A program made the position numbers and the translations under genes. A stretch of DNA of 64,000 nt from Streptomyces bathyalis (GTDB lineage Bacteria > Actinomycetota > Actinomycetes > Streptomycetales > Streptomycetaceae), in assembly GCF_015910445.1 (NCBI RefSeq), contig NZ_CP048882.1:372001-436000 (forward strand), written 5' to 3'. Below the pieces are notes generated by a model. The model was not told the origin of the DNA. It saw nothing but the letters and a program-made list of their open reading frames with translations, and made no database searches. Below, in pieces: positions 36,380 to 44,728 of this stretch. Each line of letters begins with the position of its first letter. The stretch's first letter is position 1.

Positions 36380-36691
36380 ATGACCGAGAACAACACCGTC
36401 GAGACTTCGGAGTCGTCCTCCTGCTGCGGTTCCTGTGGCACTTCAGAGGCATCCAGCGACCAGGCCACCCCTGCCGTACGCGAGATCTTCCACGTGCAGG
36501 GCATGACCTGCGGACACTGCGTCACCGCCGTGACGACTGAGCTGAGCAAGGTCGATGGAGTAAAGGCCGTGGCCGTGGACCTTGGGACCGGCCAGGTGAC
36601 AGTCGACAGCGACAAGCAGCTCCCGGACGCCGACGTGTCCGCGGCCATCGACGAGGCGGGCTACGAACTCACGGGCCGGGTCGCAGTCTGA
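36380..36691 (+). CDS. copZ: CopZ-like copper chaperone with Cys-rich N terminus
   Basis: 103-residue chaperone. The heavy-metal domain has GMTCGHC (Cys44, Cys47) and the usual beta-alpha-beta-beta-alpha-beta length. Unlike typical CopZ (about 70 residues) it carries a 33-residue N-terminal extension with SSSCCGSCGTS (Cys15, Cys16, Cys19), which could bind additional copper. GGGAGAG precedes the ATG; the frame upstream lacks a good site. A copper box precedes the gene. It probably hands Cu(I) to CopA. Confidence 0.92.
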   Translation: MTENNTVETSESSSCCGSCGTSEASSDQATPAVREIFHVQGMTCGHCVTAVTTELSKVDGVKAVAVDLGTGQVTVDSDKQLPDADVSAAIDEAGYELTGRVAV

Positions 36692-37222
36692 GGACACCCC
36701 ACTCAGTCAAGCGGTGTACGTGTCGCGTGCTCGACGCGTACACCGCCGACGTTTGTGATCGCTCCCAGTGACCCCACCGACGAGCCTCAACACCGAGACG
36801 AGAAATCCCTCGTGCACCACTGCCGTCAATCGGCTACAAGCAAGGCGAGTTCACCCCGCTGCCCCAGTCCGCTCACGATCTTGGTCCTGGCGATTCCTTC
36901 TCTGGCCGCAGAGTTGAGGCAATTACCGTGAGGAGCCATTCGAATACGGAGAGGATTTCTGCGGCACCCCGCACCATGTCTCTCGGTACGGCCCCCGGGT
37001 ATAGTTGATTGACGCCCAGAGTGCGCTGGAGGAGCAAACGCGGGCCGGAGTTGCAGCCGTACCGCCCCAGTCGCCCGGTGGTCCATCAACTGTCGAGTCT
37101 TCCCTGGACAGAGGTGGGCCCTCTGCGACGCACAAGGCATGTGGAGAGCAGACCTACGCCGCTGTAGGTCAGGCACGCCTGTCACTGTGTTCCGCGGCGC
37201 AGGCTGCAGGAAGGTGAAGGCG
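36692..37222. other. 531-base gap between copZ and csoR
   Basis: No frame in this stretch looks coding. A degenerate 17-base copper box (36986-37002) is the only element I can point to. Two small minus-strand frames (36826-37185, 36923-37135) have Arg-rich, unstructured translations. Confidence 0.4.
36986..37002 (+). promoter_or_regulatory. weak CsoR-type box upstream of csoR
   Basis: GTACGGCCCCCGGGTAT; its reverse complement starts ATACCC and keeps about 12 of 17 positions of the consensus. Would allow autoregulation of csoR, 221 bases upstream of its ATG. Confidence 0.35.
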
Positions 37223-37504
37223 ATGGTCAGCTACAGCAACCACAAGGACGACGTCGTGAAGCGACTTCGCCGGATCGAGGGTCAAGTCCGCGGACTGCAA
37301 CGGATGGTCGAGTCCGACACGTACTGCATCGACGTCCTCACTCAAGTCACGGCCACCACACGGGCATTGCAGTCCTTCGCCCTGCAACTCATGGAAGAAC
37401 ATCTCGCGACCTGCGTCAGCGGAGCCGTCGCCGAGGGAGGCGAAGAGGCAACGATCAAGCTGAAGGAAGCCAACGAAGCCATCGCCCGCCTCGTCCGCTC
37501 CTGA
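37223..37504 (+). CDS. csoR: copper-sensing repressor CsoR
   Basis: 93-residue four-helix DNA-binding repressor of the CsoR/RcnR family. The Cu(I) ligands of CsoR are all present: Cys35, His60 and Cys64 (YCIDV...HLATC). The motif VKRLRRIEGQVRGL at residues 12-25 carries the DNA-contact arginines. GGAAGGTGAAGG precedes the ATG; the frame upstream is not protein-like. Most likely the regulator for the boxes at 25776, 31014-31110 and 36232. Confidence 0.96.
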   Translation: MVSYSNHKDDVVKRLRRIEGQVRGLQRMVESDTYCIDVLTQVTATTRALQSFALQLMEEHLATCVSGAVAEGGEEATIKLKEANEAIARLVRS

Positions 37505-37602
37505 TCCAGCGCGTTCGGAGACCACGCGTGGCCCGCTCCTACGGGCCCGCGCCATCCCTGTTCCGGCGCTCGTCAGCGGGCCGTGGACAGAATCGGCGTG
37601 GT

Positions 37603-38736
37603 TCAGGATGCCGTGTGGTGGTCGAGGAGGGCGTGGGGGTCTTCGTCGCCGCGGTGGGGGATGTGGTCCGTGTGGACCGTGGCGGCGGTCAGCCTGGGGA
37701 CGGCGTGGATGAGGGCGAGTTCGGCCGCGACGGAGAGCTGGTGCGCCTGGACGACGGTCAGGTGTGGATCGACGACGATGTCCGCTTCGGCGCGGAGGCT
37801 GTGACCGATCCAGCGCATCCGGACCTGCCCGGTATCGCGTACGCCGTCGACCTCGTGCAGGGCGGCCTCGGCGGTATCGATCAATTCGGGGTCCACGGAG
37901 TCCATCAGGCGGCGGTAGACCTCCCGGGCCGCGTCCTTGAGGACCATGAGGATGGCGAGGGTGATGAGCAGGCCGACGATCGCGTCGGCTGCCGACCAGC
38001 CGATCGCTGCGCCGCCGACGCCGAGGAGCACCGCGAGGGAGGTGAAGCCATCGGTGCGTGCATGCAGCCCGTCGGCGACGAGCGCCGCCGAGCCGATCCT
38101 GCGTCCGGTGCGGATGCGATACCGGGCCACCCACTCGTTGCCGACGAAGCCGACGACGGCGGCGGCAGCCACGGCCCACAGGTGGGTGATCTCGCGTGGG
38201 TCGAGCAGGCGGTCGATGGACTCATGAGCGGCCAGTGCTGCGGAGGCTGCGATGGTGAGCACGATGACGATGCCGGCCAGATCCTCGGCCCGCCCGTAGC
38301 CGTAGGGGTAGCGGCGGTTGGCCGCTCGTCTGCCGAGGACGAAGGCGATACCCAGTGGCAGAGCCGTGAGGGCGTCGGCGGCGTTGTGGATGGTGTCGCC
38401 GAGCAGAGCCACAGACCCTGACATCGCGACGATGACGGCCTGGATCACTGTGGTGAGTCCGAGGATGACCAGGGACAGCCACAGGGTTCGCATGCCTTCG
38501 CGGGAGGTCTCCATCGCGGAGTCGACCTTGTCCACGGATTCGTGACTGTGCGGGGCGAGCACGTGGGCCAGGCGGTGCCGGATCCGCGCCCAGCGGCTGT
38601 CGCTGTGGCCCTCCGGGTGGCCGTGGCTGTGGCTGTGGCCGTCGCTGTGGCTGTGTGCCGCGTTCCCGCCGTGTTGGCGGGTATTGGCCGACGCATCGTG
38701 GGGCCCGTGAGTGTGCTGGTCCTGTCGTCCGGTCAC
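37603..38736 (-). CDS. cation diffusion facilitator (CDF) metal exporter
   Basis: 377-residue zinc/cobalt/iron-type exporter. A His-rich cytoplasmic N terminus (about residues 9-50, many HSHSHG repeats) precedes six helices with metal-site pairs GDTIHNAAD (TM2) and ADGLHARTD (TM5), then a C-terminal beta-alpha domain ending in a His cluster (HTDHIPHRG). Uses GTG at 38736 with GGCAGGAG upstream. Divergent by 70 bases from the ArsR-family gene, which likely represses it with Zn, Co or Ni as inducer. Confidence 0.93.
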   Translation of the reverse strand: MTGRQDQHTHGPHDASANTRQHGGNAAHSHSDGHSHSHGHPEGHSDSRWARIRHRLAHVLAPHSHESVDKVDSAMETSREGMRTLWLSLVILGLTTVIQAVIVAMSGSVALLGDTIHNAADALTALPLGIAFVLGRRAANRRYPYGYGRAEDLAGIVIVLTIAASAALAAHESIDRLLDPREITHLWAVAAAAVVGFVGNEWVARYRIRTGRRIGSAALVADGLHARTDGFTSLAVLLGVGGAAIGWSAADAIVGLLITLAILMVLKDAAREVYRRLMDSVDPELIDTAEAALHEVDGVRDTGQVRMRWIGHSLRAEADIVVDPHLTVVQAHQLSVAAELALIHAVPRLTAATVHTDHIPHRGDEDPHALLDHHTAS

Positions 38737-38771
38737 GGGATCGTCTCCTGCCCTTAGGTCGGCGACTGTCG

Positions 38772-38816
38772 TCGACAGCGTGCTGCCCAGGATCCATTAT
38801 GTGCGTATGAGCGCAC
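38772..38816 (+). promoter_or_regulatory. leaderless promoter and operator of the ArsR-family gene
   Basis: TCGACA (38772-38777), 17-base spacer, CATTAT (38795-38800). The predicted start point coincides with the ATG at 38807, so the message is leaderless. An inverted repeat GTGCG-N6-CGCAC (38801-38816) straddles the start codon and could be the ArsR operator, also blocking the divergent CDF promoter. Confidence 0.6.
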
Positions 38817-39163
38817 GCATGCACCTACCAGGAGCACAGGATTCGCAACAGCCAGGAGACGGCGAGCGCCTCGCGGTCGCCGTTGAGGTGCTCGAGCTGC
38901 TGGCCGACCGCACGAGACTCGCGTTGCTGCTGACTCTGGGCGAGGGAGAGGCGGATGTCGGCACGCTGACGGAAGCGTGCGGGGCTAGTCGTACGTCGGT
39001 CAGTCAGCACCTGGCCCGTCTGCGCCTGGCGGGGCTGGTGACCACCCGCAAGGAAGGACGTCGTGTGGTGTACACGCTGCGTCACGGACACCTGAGGCGG
39101 CTGGTGAACGAGGCTCTCAGCGTCGCCGACCACCGGATCGGCCAGCTGCCTGCTCACGACTGA
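38807..39163 (+). CDS. ArsR/SmtB-family metal-responsive regulator
   Basis: 118-residue winged-helix repressor. Helix-turn-helix at about residues 58-78 (TLTEACGASRTSVSQHLARLRLAGLV) is followed by the wing TRKEGRRVVYTL, and the C-terminal helix ends HRIGQLPAHD, with His and Asp residues that could form the alpha5 metal site of CzrA/SmtB. No Cys motif of arsenic sensors is seen. Divergent from the CDF exporter, so it is probably its zinc or cobalt sensor. Confidence 0.9.
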   Translation: MSARMHLPGAQDSQQPGDGERLAVAVEVLELLADRTRLALLLTLGEGEADVGTLTEACGASRTSVSQHLARLRLAGLVTTRKEGRRVVYTLRHGHLRRLVNEALSVADHRIGQLPAHD

Positions 39164-39357
39164 CGGGCAGGCTCACCGGTTCGCCTTCCGGTACGGGGTC
39201 ATGACCGATGATGAGCCACCATGCCACGTGGACGCCCCGACGCCCTCTGTTCGGTCTCCGAACGTCGACTGCCGGACGCCAAGGCACCGCGTTCAAGACG
39301 TTGCAGAGCTAACCGGAGGCCTGACCAGCCATCAGGGCTCCGCAAGGTGGAGGTACT

Positions 39358-40767
39358 TCAGGCGAGGGCCGTGACCGTCACGGTGGCCAGGCCGAGTGCG
39401 GCACAGATTCCGAGCGTGCGCAGGACGCTCCAGCGCAGCTTGAAGATCATCAGGAGGGCTGCGGCCGTGATGGCGAGTGCGGTCGGGCGGATGGTGGTGA
39501 GGTCCGGGAACTGGATGTGCAGCGGCCCCCAGGTGCCTGCGTCGACATCGGCGAAGAGGGTGTGCAGCGCAAAGTAGAGGCCCAGGTTGGCGATGACACC
39601 GACGACGGCTGCGGTGATGCCCGTCAGCCCTGCGGAGATGGAGCGGTTGCCACGCAGCCGCTCGATGTAGGGGGCGCCGAGGAAGATGAACAGGAAGCAG
39701 GGCACGAAAGTGACCCAGGTGGTCAGCAGCGCACCGAGGACGGCGGCGGCCCAGGGGTCGAGCCCTCCGGGGTCGCGGTAGGCGCCGAGGAAGGCGACGA
39801 ACTGCACGACCATGATCAGCGGCCCCGGGGTGGTCTCGGCCAGGCCCAGGCCGCGGACCATTTCACCAGGGGCGAGCCAGCCGTAAGTGGTCACCGCCTG
39901 CTGCGCGACGTAGGCCAGTACGGCGTATGCGCCTCCGAACGTCACAAGTGCGGTGCCGGAGAAGAAGACGCCTTGGGTGGTGAAGACGCTGCCCGTGCCG
40001 GTGAGCAGGGCTACGGCGACGAGCGGTATCCCCCACAGCAGTAGGCCCGTCCCCAGGATGCGTACGAAGCGGCGGCCGCCGGGCGCCTCGGCGTGCAGGG
40101 ACGCATCCGAGATCAGGGGTGCGGGGCCCCTGTCGGCATCGTGCCCGACGGAGCGGTGGAAGGCATGAGGCCTGTAGCGGGCGAGTAGCCAGCCGGCCAG
40201 TCCGGCTGCGGCGATGACCAGTGGGAAGGGCAGGGCGAACAGAGCGAGCGCGATGAAGGAGAGGACCGCAAGGCTGACGAGGGCGGGGTGGGTCAAAGAG
40301 CGGCGGCCGACCCGCCACACCGCCTGCGCAACGACGGCGACGACGGCCGGTGCGAGGCCGGCGAACAGTCCGGTGACAGCGGCCGTCCCCCCGAAGGCGA
40401 CGTAAAGCGCGGACAGCGCAAGCAGCGCGAGGACGCCCGGCAGGACGAAGAGGGTCCCGGCGGCCAGGCCGCCGCGGGTGCCGTTGAGGAGCCAGCCGGT
40501 GTAGATGGCCAGTTGCTGGGCCTCGGGCCCGGGCAGCACCATGCAGTAGCTCAGCGCGTGGTTGAACCGCTGCTGTCCTATCCATCGTTTGTCCTCGACC
40601 AGGGCGCGCTGCATCACCGCGATCTGACCGGCCGGCCCGCCGAACGTCTGCCATGAGATCGCGAACCAGGTACGCAGCGCCGTACGGAAGGGCACGACGT
40701 CCTGATGGATCCCGGTGGGAGCCGCGGCCGACTCAGCTTCCGTCTCGGGCGTGGAGCCGGCGCTCAC
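39358..40767 (-). CDS. chrA: chromate transporter ChrA (long form)
   Basis: 469-residue membrane protein with two homologous halves, each with the CHR motif: WFAISWQTFGGPAGQIAVM and FGGAYAVLAYVAQQAV. It probably exports chromate. GTG start overlaps the chrB-C stop (GTGA). Last gene of a three-gene operon with split ChrB parts. Confidence 0.93.
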   Translation of the reverse strand: MSAGSTPETEAESAAAPTGIHQDVVPFRTALRTWFAISWQTFGGPAGQIAVMQRALVEDKRWIGQQRFNHALSYCMVLPGPEAQQLAIYTGWLLNGTRGGLAAGTLFVLPGVLALLALSALYVAFGGTAAVTGLFAGLAPAVVAVVAQAVWRVGRRSLTHPALVSLAVLSFIALALFALPFPLVIAAAGLAGWLLARYRPHAFHRSVGHDADRGPAPLISDASLHAEAPGGRRFVRILGTGLLLWGIPLVAVALLTGTGSVFTTQGVFFSGTALVTFGGAYAVLAYVAQQAVTTYGWLAPGEMVRGLGLAETTPGPLIMVVQFVAFLGAYRDPGGLDPWAAAVLGALLTTWVTFVPCFLFIFLGAPYIERLRGNRSISAGLTGITAAVVGVIANLGLYFALHTLFADVDAGTWGPLHIQFPDLTTIRPTALAITAAALLMIFKLRWSVLRTLGICAALGLATVTVTALA

Positions 40768-41195
40768 GCGGGTTCCCGCCCCATCAGGGTGGCGCGGCGG
40801 TAATACTCGTACAGGCCGTCGAACATCGGCCCGGACAGTTCCAGGATCCGATTGTCGTCGCAGGTCATCGACAGTCCGCGCAGCACCGCATCGAGGCCGG
40901 GAGCTTCGGGGGCGTCGTAGCGTTCATCGTCCAGGTCGGCCTCGTGCACGATCTCCGCCAGCTTCCACAGGACCGGATCCATCAGCCTGTACCGGCGCAG
41001 GATCGTCTCGAACGAGCAGTCGCCACCGTGGTGACCCAGCTCAACCCCGCGCATGTCGAACGGTGTTGCGTCCTCGGGTACCAGGACGGGATCGGTGACG
41101 AAGACGAAGTCCGCGTCCTGGTCGATGTGCCGGTCGATCAGCCAGGCACAAGCGGCCCGGTCGATATGGATCCGGGCACGGGTCGCCCACTTCAC
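40764..41195 (-). CDS. chrB: chromate-resistance protein, ChrB C-terminal domain
   Basis: 143-residue protein matching the C-terminal half of ChrB (WATRARIHIDRAACAWLIDRHI near the start, GVELGHHGGDCSFETIL near residue 50). In proteobacteria ChrB is one chain of about 300 residues; here the two halves are separate genes. GTG start in a 4-base overlap with the preceding gene. The family is tied to chromate sensing or detoxification; its catalytic role is uncertain. Confidence 0.88.
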   Translation of the reverse strand: MKWATRARIHIDRAACAWLIDRHIDQDADFVFVTDPVLVPEDATPFDMRGVELGHHGGDCSFETILRRYRLMDPVLWKLAEIVHEADLDDERYDAPEAPGLDAVLRGLSMTCDDNRILELSGPMFDGLYEYYRRATLMGREPA

Positions 41196-41740
41196 GCTTG
41201 CTCCTTCTCGGGAGGTCCGGGCTGCATTGCGACGGCGTCGGACAGGGATGTTTCATCGGCAAGGGAGCGAACAGCCGCATTGGCGCGGTCCCGCTCGGGC
41301 GGTGGAAAGAAGTCGCGCCGCCCGATGCGCCGCAGCTCTGCCCGTAGCCTGCGCACCACGGAAGCCGTGCCGGTCCCCGCGGCTGCGGCCTCCCCCGCTG
41401 CCTTGGCCACCGCTTTGTACTCGGCGGCCCTGGCGTCCGCCATGGACTGCGCGAGCTCGCGCTCCTGAGCGAGCGTTGCAGGCCGGGCCAACCAGATCGC
41501 ACCGGTGCCCCCGGCCTCGATGGCCTCGTCCGCGATCCACTCCAGCTGCTCCTGGGTCCGGGCGTCCGCCGGAAGCGCCACCAACCCGTCCGAGATCTGG
41601 GCGACCCCCAAGCGCTTGAGCTTGCGCCACACCGCGATTCGCGGCGTGGAAGGCTCACGAGGAACCCGGTAGCACAGCAGGACCCACTCACCGGGGCCGC
41701 GGGCCTCACGAGCTCGCTGCTGATCTTCGGCCACGGCCAC
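41192..41740 (-). CDS. chrB: ChrB N-terminal domain protein
   Basis: 182-residue protein matching the N-terminal half of ChrB (WVLLCYRVPREPSTPRIAVWRKLKRLG near residue 19, then GLVALPAD). The N-terminal part of ChrB is the putative DNA-binding or chromate-sensing half. GTG at 41740 has GGAAGGGA directly in front; a GTG at 41734 is better spaced. The C terminus, rich in Ala and Glu, overlaps the next gene by 4 bases. A pseudo-palindrome upstream could be its own operator. Confidence 0.85.
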   Translation of the reverse strand: MAVAEDQQRAREARGPGEWVLLCYRVPREPSTPRIAVWRKLKRLGVAQISDGLVALPADARTQEQLEWIADEAIEAGGTGAIWLARPATLAQERELAQSMADARAAEYKAVAKAAGEAAAAGTGTASVVRRLRAELRRIGRRDFFPPPERDRANAAVRSLADETSLSDAVAMQPGPPEKEQA

Positions 41741-41757
41741 TCCCTTCCTGCTATTGA

Positions 41758-41773
41758 TGCAACCACGGTTACA
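41758..41773. promoter_or_regulatory. pseudo-palindrome upstream of the chromate operon
   Basis: TGCAACCACGGTTACA; its reverse complement begins TGTAACC and ends GGTTGCA, so six of seven arm positions pair. It lies 18 bases upstream of the chrB start and may be the operator. Similar TGTAACCGT words stand in the CGNR promoter at about 10090. Confidence 0.45.
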
Positions 41774-41849
41774 TCGAACTGGGAAGGGGAGCGTCCGCCA
41801 TGCGGATCATCCGTCGTCCTCCACTTGGCCTTCGTGACAGGGTCTGGAT

Positions 41850-42374
41850 GTGACGACGTTGTTCCTGACGGTCGGCCTGCCAGGGGCCGGAAAGACCACG
41901 AGAGCTCGGCAACTGGCCACGGAACACAGCGCGCTGCGGCTGACGCCGGATGAGTGGATGATCCCGCTGTTCGGCGATCCGCAGCCGGACGGGAAGCGCG
42001 ATGTGCTGGAAGGACGGCTGCTCTGGCTCGGCCTGGAGGCGCTGAGGCTGGGAACCAACGTGGTGCTGGATTTCGGATGCTGGTCCCGTGACGAGAGGTC
42101 CGCGATCCGCTGGTTGGTGATGTCTGTGGGCGCGTCCAGTCAGCTTGTGTACGTGCCGGTTGACCATGAGACCCAACGGGCCCGGATCGCCCATCGCCGG
42201 TCGACGACCCCTGATCAAACTTTCGCGATGAGCGAGACGGACCTCCTGCGCTGGAGGGCGCTGTTCGAGGAGCCCGACGTCACGGAACTCGACGGACATG
42301 GGATCGAAGGTCCGCCTCCTGGATGGTCAGGGTGGCTGGAGTGGGCCGCCGATCGGTGGCCGTCGCTAGCGTGA
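41850..42374 (+). CDS. P-loop ATPase/kinase
   Basis: 174-residue soluble P-loop protein of the zeta-toxin/chloramphenicol-phosphotransferase-like AAA kinase group. Walker A GLPGAGKTT at residues 9-17; a likely acceptor/Mg motif LTPDEWM near 31, VVLDFGCWSRDER near 70 and an Arg finger region HRRSTTPDQ near 115. GTG start. It may phosphorylate a small molecule; the substrate is not inferable. No antitoxin-like gene is adjacent. Confidence 0.8.
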   Translation: MTTLFLTVGLPGAGKTTRARQLATEHSALRLTPDEWMIPLFGDPQPDGKRDVLEGRLLWLGLEALRLGTNVVLDFGCWSRDERSAIRWLVMSVGASSQLVYVPVDHETQRARIAHRRSTTPDQTFAMSETDLLRWRALFEEPDVTELDGHGIEGPPPGWSGWLEWAADRWPSLA

Positions 42375-42555
42375 CTGTACGTAGCCGTGCCCAGGCGCGC
42401 CAGGCCGGGAAGGATCCGCGCGGACAGGCTCTTTGGGCGGACCCGGCGCACCTCTCGTGCCATGCTCCGGGCCGTCCGCCCTCTTCCCCCGACCGGCATC
42501 GGCGTCATCTGGGAGCCGACCGACGAAGAGGACGCCGAAGGCGGCCGCAGTACCG

Positions 42556-43365
42556 TCAGGAAGCCTGGGCCGAGGGCTCGGGGCTGGGCAGGGTCTCGCC
42601 GGTCTCCAGCAGGGTCTTGAGGTCGGAGAGAAGGTGCGGCCAGCCTTGGCTGACCATCTCCAGTACGGTGCTGCCGGGCTCGAAGTCGTCATGGAGAACG
42701 GTCAACTTGACCAGCTCCCCCAGCGGTTCGATCTCGAAGGTCACCCTCGAGCGAGGCTCGTCGGCGACCTTGGCGAGGACCTCGTCGCTCACCCCCGCGG
42801 CCCGGGCCCACTCCGGGGTGAAGGTGTGCCAGGTGTAGGAGAGTCGGCGAAAGGGCTCGGACTCGAGGACGACCTGGGCGGGGTCCTCTGTCCTTCCGCC
42901 GTGCCCGTCCCAGACCATCGTCGAACCCGCCTTCCAGTCCGTCTCGAACGTGGTCTCCCAGTAGCGCCGGGTGAAAGCCGGGTCGGTCAGGGCCTGCCAG
43001 AGCCGCTCTGGCGTGGTGCTGATGTACGTCGTGTACACGAACTTGGTGCCGGTCATGGGTTCTTCCTCCAATGCTCGCTTCAGATCGGAGAGCGCCTCGG
43101 CGCGCCGGCGGTCGTACTGGCTGATCCAGCGCTCGGCGATGGCGTTGATGGGCACGGCGTTGAGGTAATGCAGCTTCTCCCGGCCCTGCCACACCGTGGT
43201 CACCAGGTTCGCCGCCTCCAGCACCGCAAGGTGCTTGCTGACCGACTGCCGCGCCATCTCAAGACCGGCGCAGAGCTCGCGAAGGCTTTGCCCGTTGCGC
43301 GAGTTCAAGCTGTCGAGCAGCAGCCTGCGGCTGGGATCGGCCAGCGCCTTGAACACCTTGTCCAT
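42556..43365 (-). CDS. ArsR regulator fused to an SRPBCC (AHSA1-type) domain
   Basis: 269-residue two-domain protein. Residues 1-95 are an ArsR-type winged helix (MDKVFKALADPSRR, LEMARQSVSKHLAVLEAANLV). Residues 102-255 are an SRPBCC/AHSA1 ligand-binding fold beginning MTGTKFVYTTYISTTPERLW. In many actinobacteria these are two adjacent genes; here they are one chain, so the lipophilic-ligand pocket may directly switch DNA binding. GGACGGAGAG precedes the ATG. Two tandem 16-base palindromes upstream are the presumed operators. No metal-binding Cys motif. Confidence 0.9.
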   Translation of the reverse strand: MDKVFKALADPSRRLLLDSLNSRNGQSLRELCAGLEMARQSVSKHLAVLEAANLVTTVWQGREKLHYLNAVPINAIAERWISQYDRRRAEALSDLKRALEEEPMTGTKFVYTTYISTTPERLWQALTDPAFTRRYWETTFETDWKAGSTMVWDGHGGRTEDPAQVVLESEPFRRLSYTWHTFTPEWARAAGVSDEVLAKVADEPRSRVTFEIEPLGELVKLTVLHDDFEPGSTVLEMVSQGWPHLLSDLKTLLETGETLPSPEPSAQAS

Positions 43366-43382
43366 CTCTCCGTCCCGGGTAG

Positions 43383-43425
43383 GCAGCCGTATGGCTGCAT
43401 GAAAATTAGGCAGCCATATGGCTGC
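43383..43425. promoter_or_regulatory. two tandem palindromic operators of the ArsR-SRPBCC gene
   Basis: GCAGCCGTATGGCTGC (43383-43398) and the perfect palindrome GCAGCCATATGGCTGC (43410-43425), 27 bases apart centre to centre, directly upstream of the ATG at 43365. The AT-rich sequence between them (ATGAAAATTAG) may hold the -10 element. Confidence 0.8.
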
Positions 43426-43682
43426 ACGTCAAGGGCCTGTCACAAGTCCTTCGACGAGCGGGGGCGGAGCATGGCGTTTCCCGGTAGGGGCCGCGGGACG
43501 GCCGGCGATGCTCGCGTACGCGGACCGAGGGCCGCCTCGAGCTTCGGACGTCCGGCCGCGCCGCGCCGCGCGGGCTCCGCCCACGGCCGACGCGGGTTCC
43601 CCGGGCAACAGCTATGCGGAGCACGGGTTCTGCCGCAGCGGTTCGGGGACGGCTGACCGCCCACGCCGTCGTCGACGACGCC
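43426..43682. other. 257-base stretch after the operators, no gene seen
   Basis: Only Arg/Pro/Gly-rich frames on both strands. Between the ArsR-SRPBCC promoter and the end of the DUF5937-type gene. Confidence 0.4.
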
Positions 43683-44672
43683 TCAGGATTGTGGGTCTTG
43701 GCCGGCCAGCTGGTTGCCAAGCGGGCTTCGGCGGTACATCACGCGCCGCCCGTCACGGGCGCGGGTGACGAGGCCCGTTGCGTAGAGCACTTGGAGGTGC
43801 TGCGACACGGCGCTCGGCGTCACTCTCAGGCGATGGGCGAGGTCTGCCGTGGACAGCGGGTCGCCGAGCATGCCGAGCATCCTGGCCCGCGGAACGCCGA
43901 GCAGAGACGCGAGCGCCGTCGTGTCGGCCGCCGGTGCTTCGGCCCAGAGGGTGGCGATTCCACGGCTGGGGTAGGCGAGCATCGGCGGCTCGTCCGGGCT
44001 CAGCGGCGGGACGGGCTTGTAGGCGAACACCGACGGGACCAGCAGCAGACCTCGGCCGGCAGCGGTCACGCGGTGCGTGGCAGCCATCTTGTCGATGTGT
44101 AGTACGCCGTCCCGCCATCGCAGGTTCGGGTGCATGTCGGAGAACAGCAGGCGTGCGCCTCCCGTGGCCAACTGCCGTGCCCGGTGGGTGATGTCGGCCT
44201 CCAGTACGAGCCGCATCTGCGGCCACATCGGCATGAAGGCCATGTCCCAGTAGCGCTGCAGCAGGTCGCAGATCGTGTCCACGAGCGCGATGACGGACTT
44301 CTCCCCGGGGGCGCTGACCTCATGCAGCACATCCGGAAGCCGGCCCGGCGCGTGTGTCGCCACCATGTCGCGGCACACGATGTCCGGCGGAGTACCGCGT
44401 ACGCCCGCGAGTTGCTCTTCGATGGAGCGGGCAGAGGTCGTCGGTCTCGGGGTCAGGAAGTCGGGCAGGGCACGAGTCTCCCCGACCAGAGAAAGCAACA
44501 AGCGGCGGTCGACAGTGTCGAGTTGGCTGAGAACAGACCTACGCCACGGGAGATGCAGTGGGTAGCGGCCGGGATCGCGCAGAGTCCAAACACTGAACAA
44601 GGCCTCCTGCAAGGGCGAGATCGCGAACCGGGTGTCCGCGAGGTCCTCGACGTCGAGCTGGAAGCTGATCAT
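43683..44672 (-). CDS. ArsR-type regulator with DUF5937 domain
   Basis: 329-residue regulator. The N-terminal DUF5937 region (FQLDVEDLADTRFAISPLQEAL at the start) occupies about 240 residues; an ArsR-like winged helix follows near residue 260 (LSTADLAHRLRVTPSAVSQHLQVLYATGLV). Such proteins are common in streptomycetes next to MFS efflux genes. It is divergent (56-base gap) from an MFS transporter and probably represses it. The ATG lies shortly after a TATAG sequence, suggesting a short or absent leader. Confidence 0.9.
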   Translation of the reverse strand: MISFQLDVEDLADTRFAISPLQEALFSVWTLRDPGRYPLHLPWRRSVLSQLDTVDRRLLLSLVGETRALPDFLTPRPTTSARSIEEQLAGVRGTPPDIVCRDMVATHAPGRLPDVLHEVSAPGEKSVIALVDTICDLLQRYWDMAFMPMWPQMRLVLEADITHRARQLATGGARLLFSDMHPNLRWRDGVLHIDKMAATHRVTAAGRGLLLVPSVFAYKPVPPLSPDEPPMLAYPSRGIATLWAEAPAADTTALASLLGVPRARMLGMLGDPLSTADLAHRLRVTPSAVSQHLQVLYATGLVTRARDGRRVMYRRSPLGNQLAGQDPQS

Positions 44673-44728
44673 TAAGCTATACGCTACATCGATTGGCGCC
44701 TGAGTGCCCTTGGCGTGGACTGCGATGC

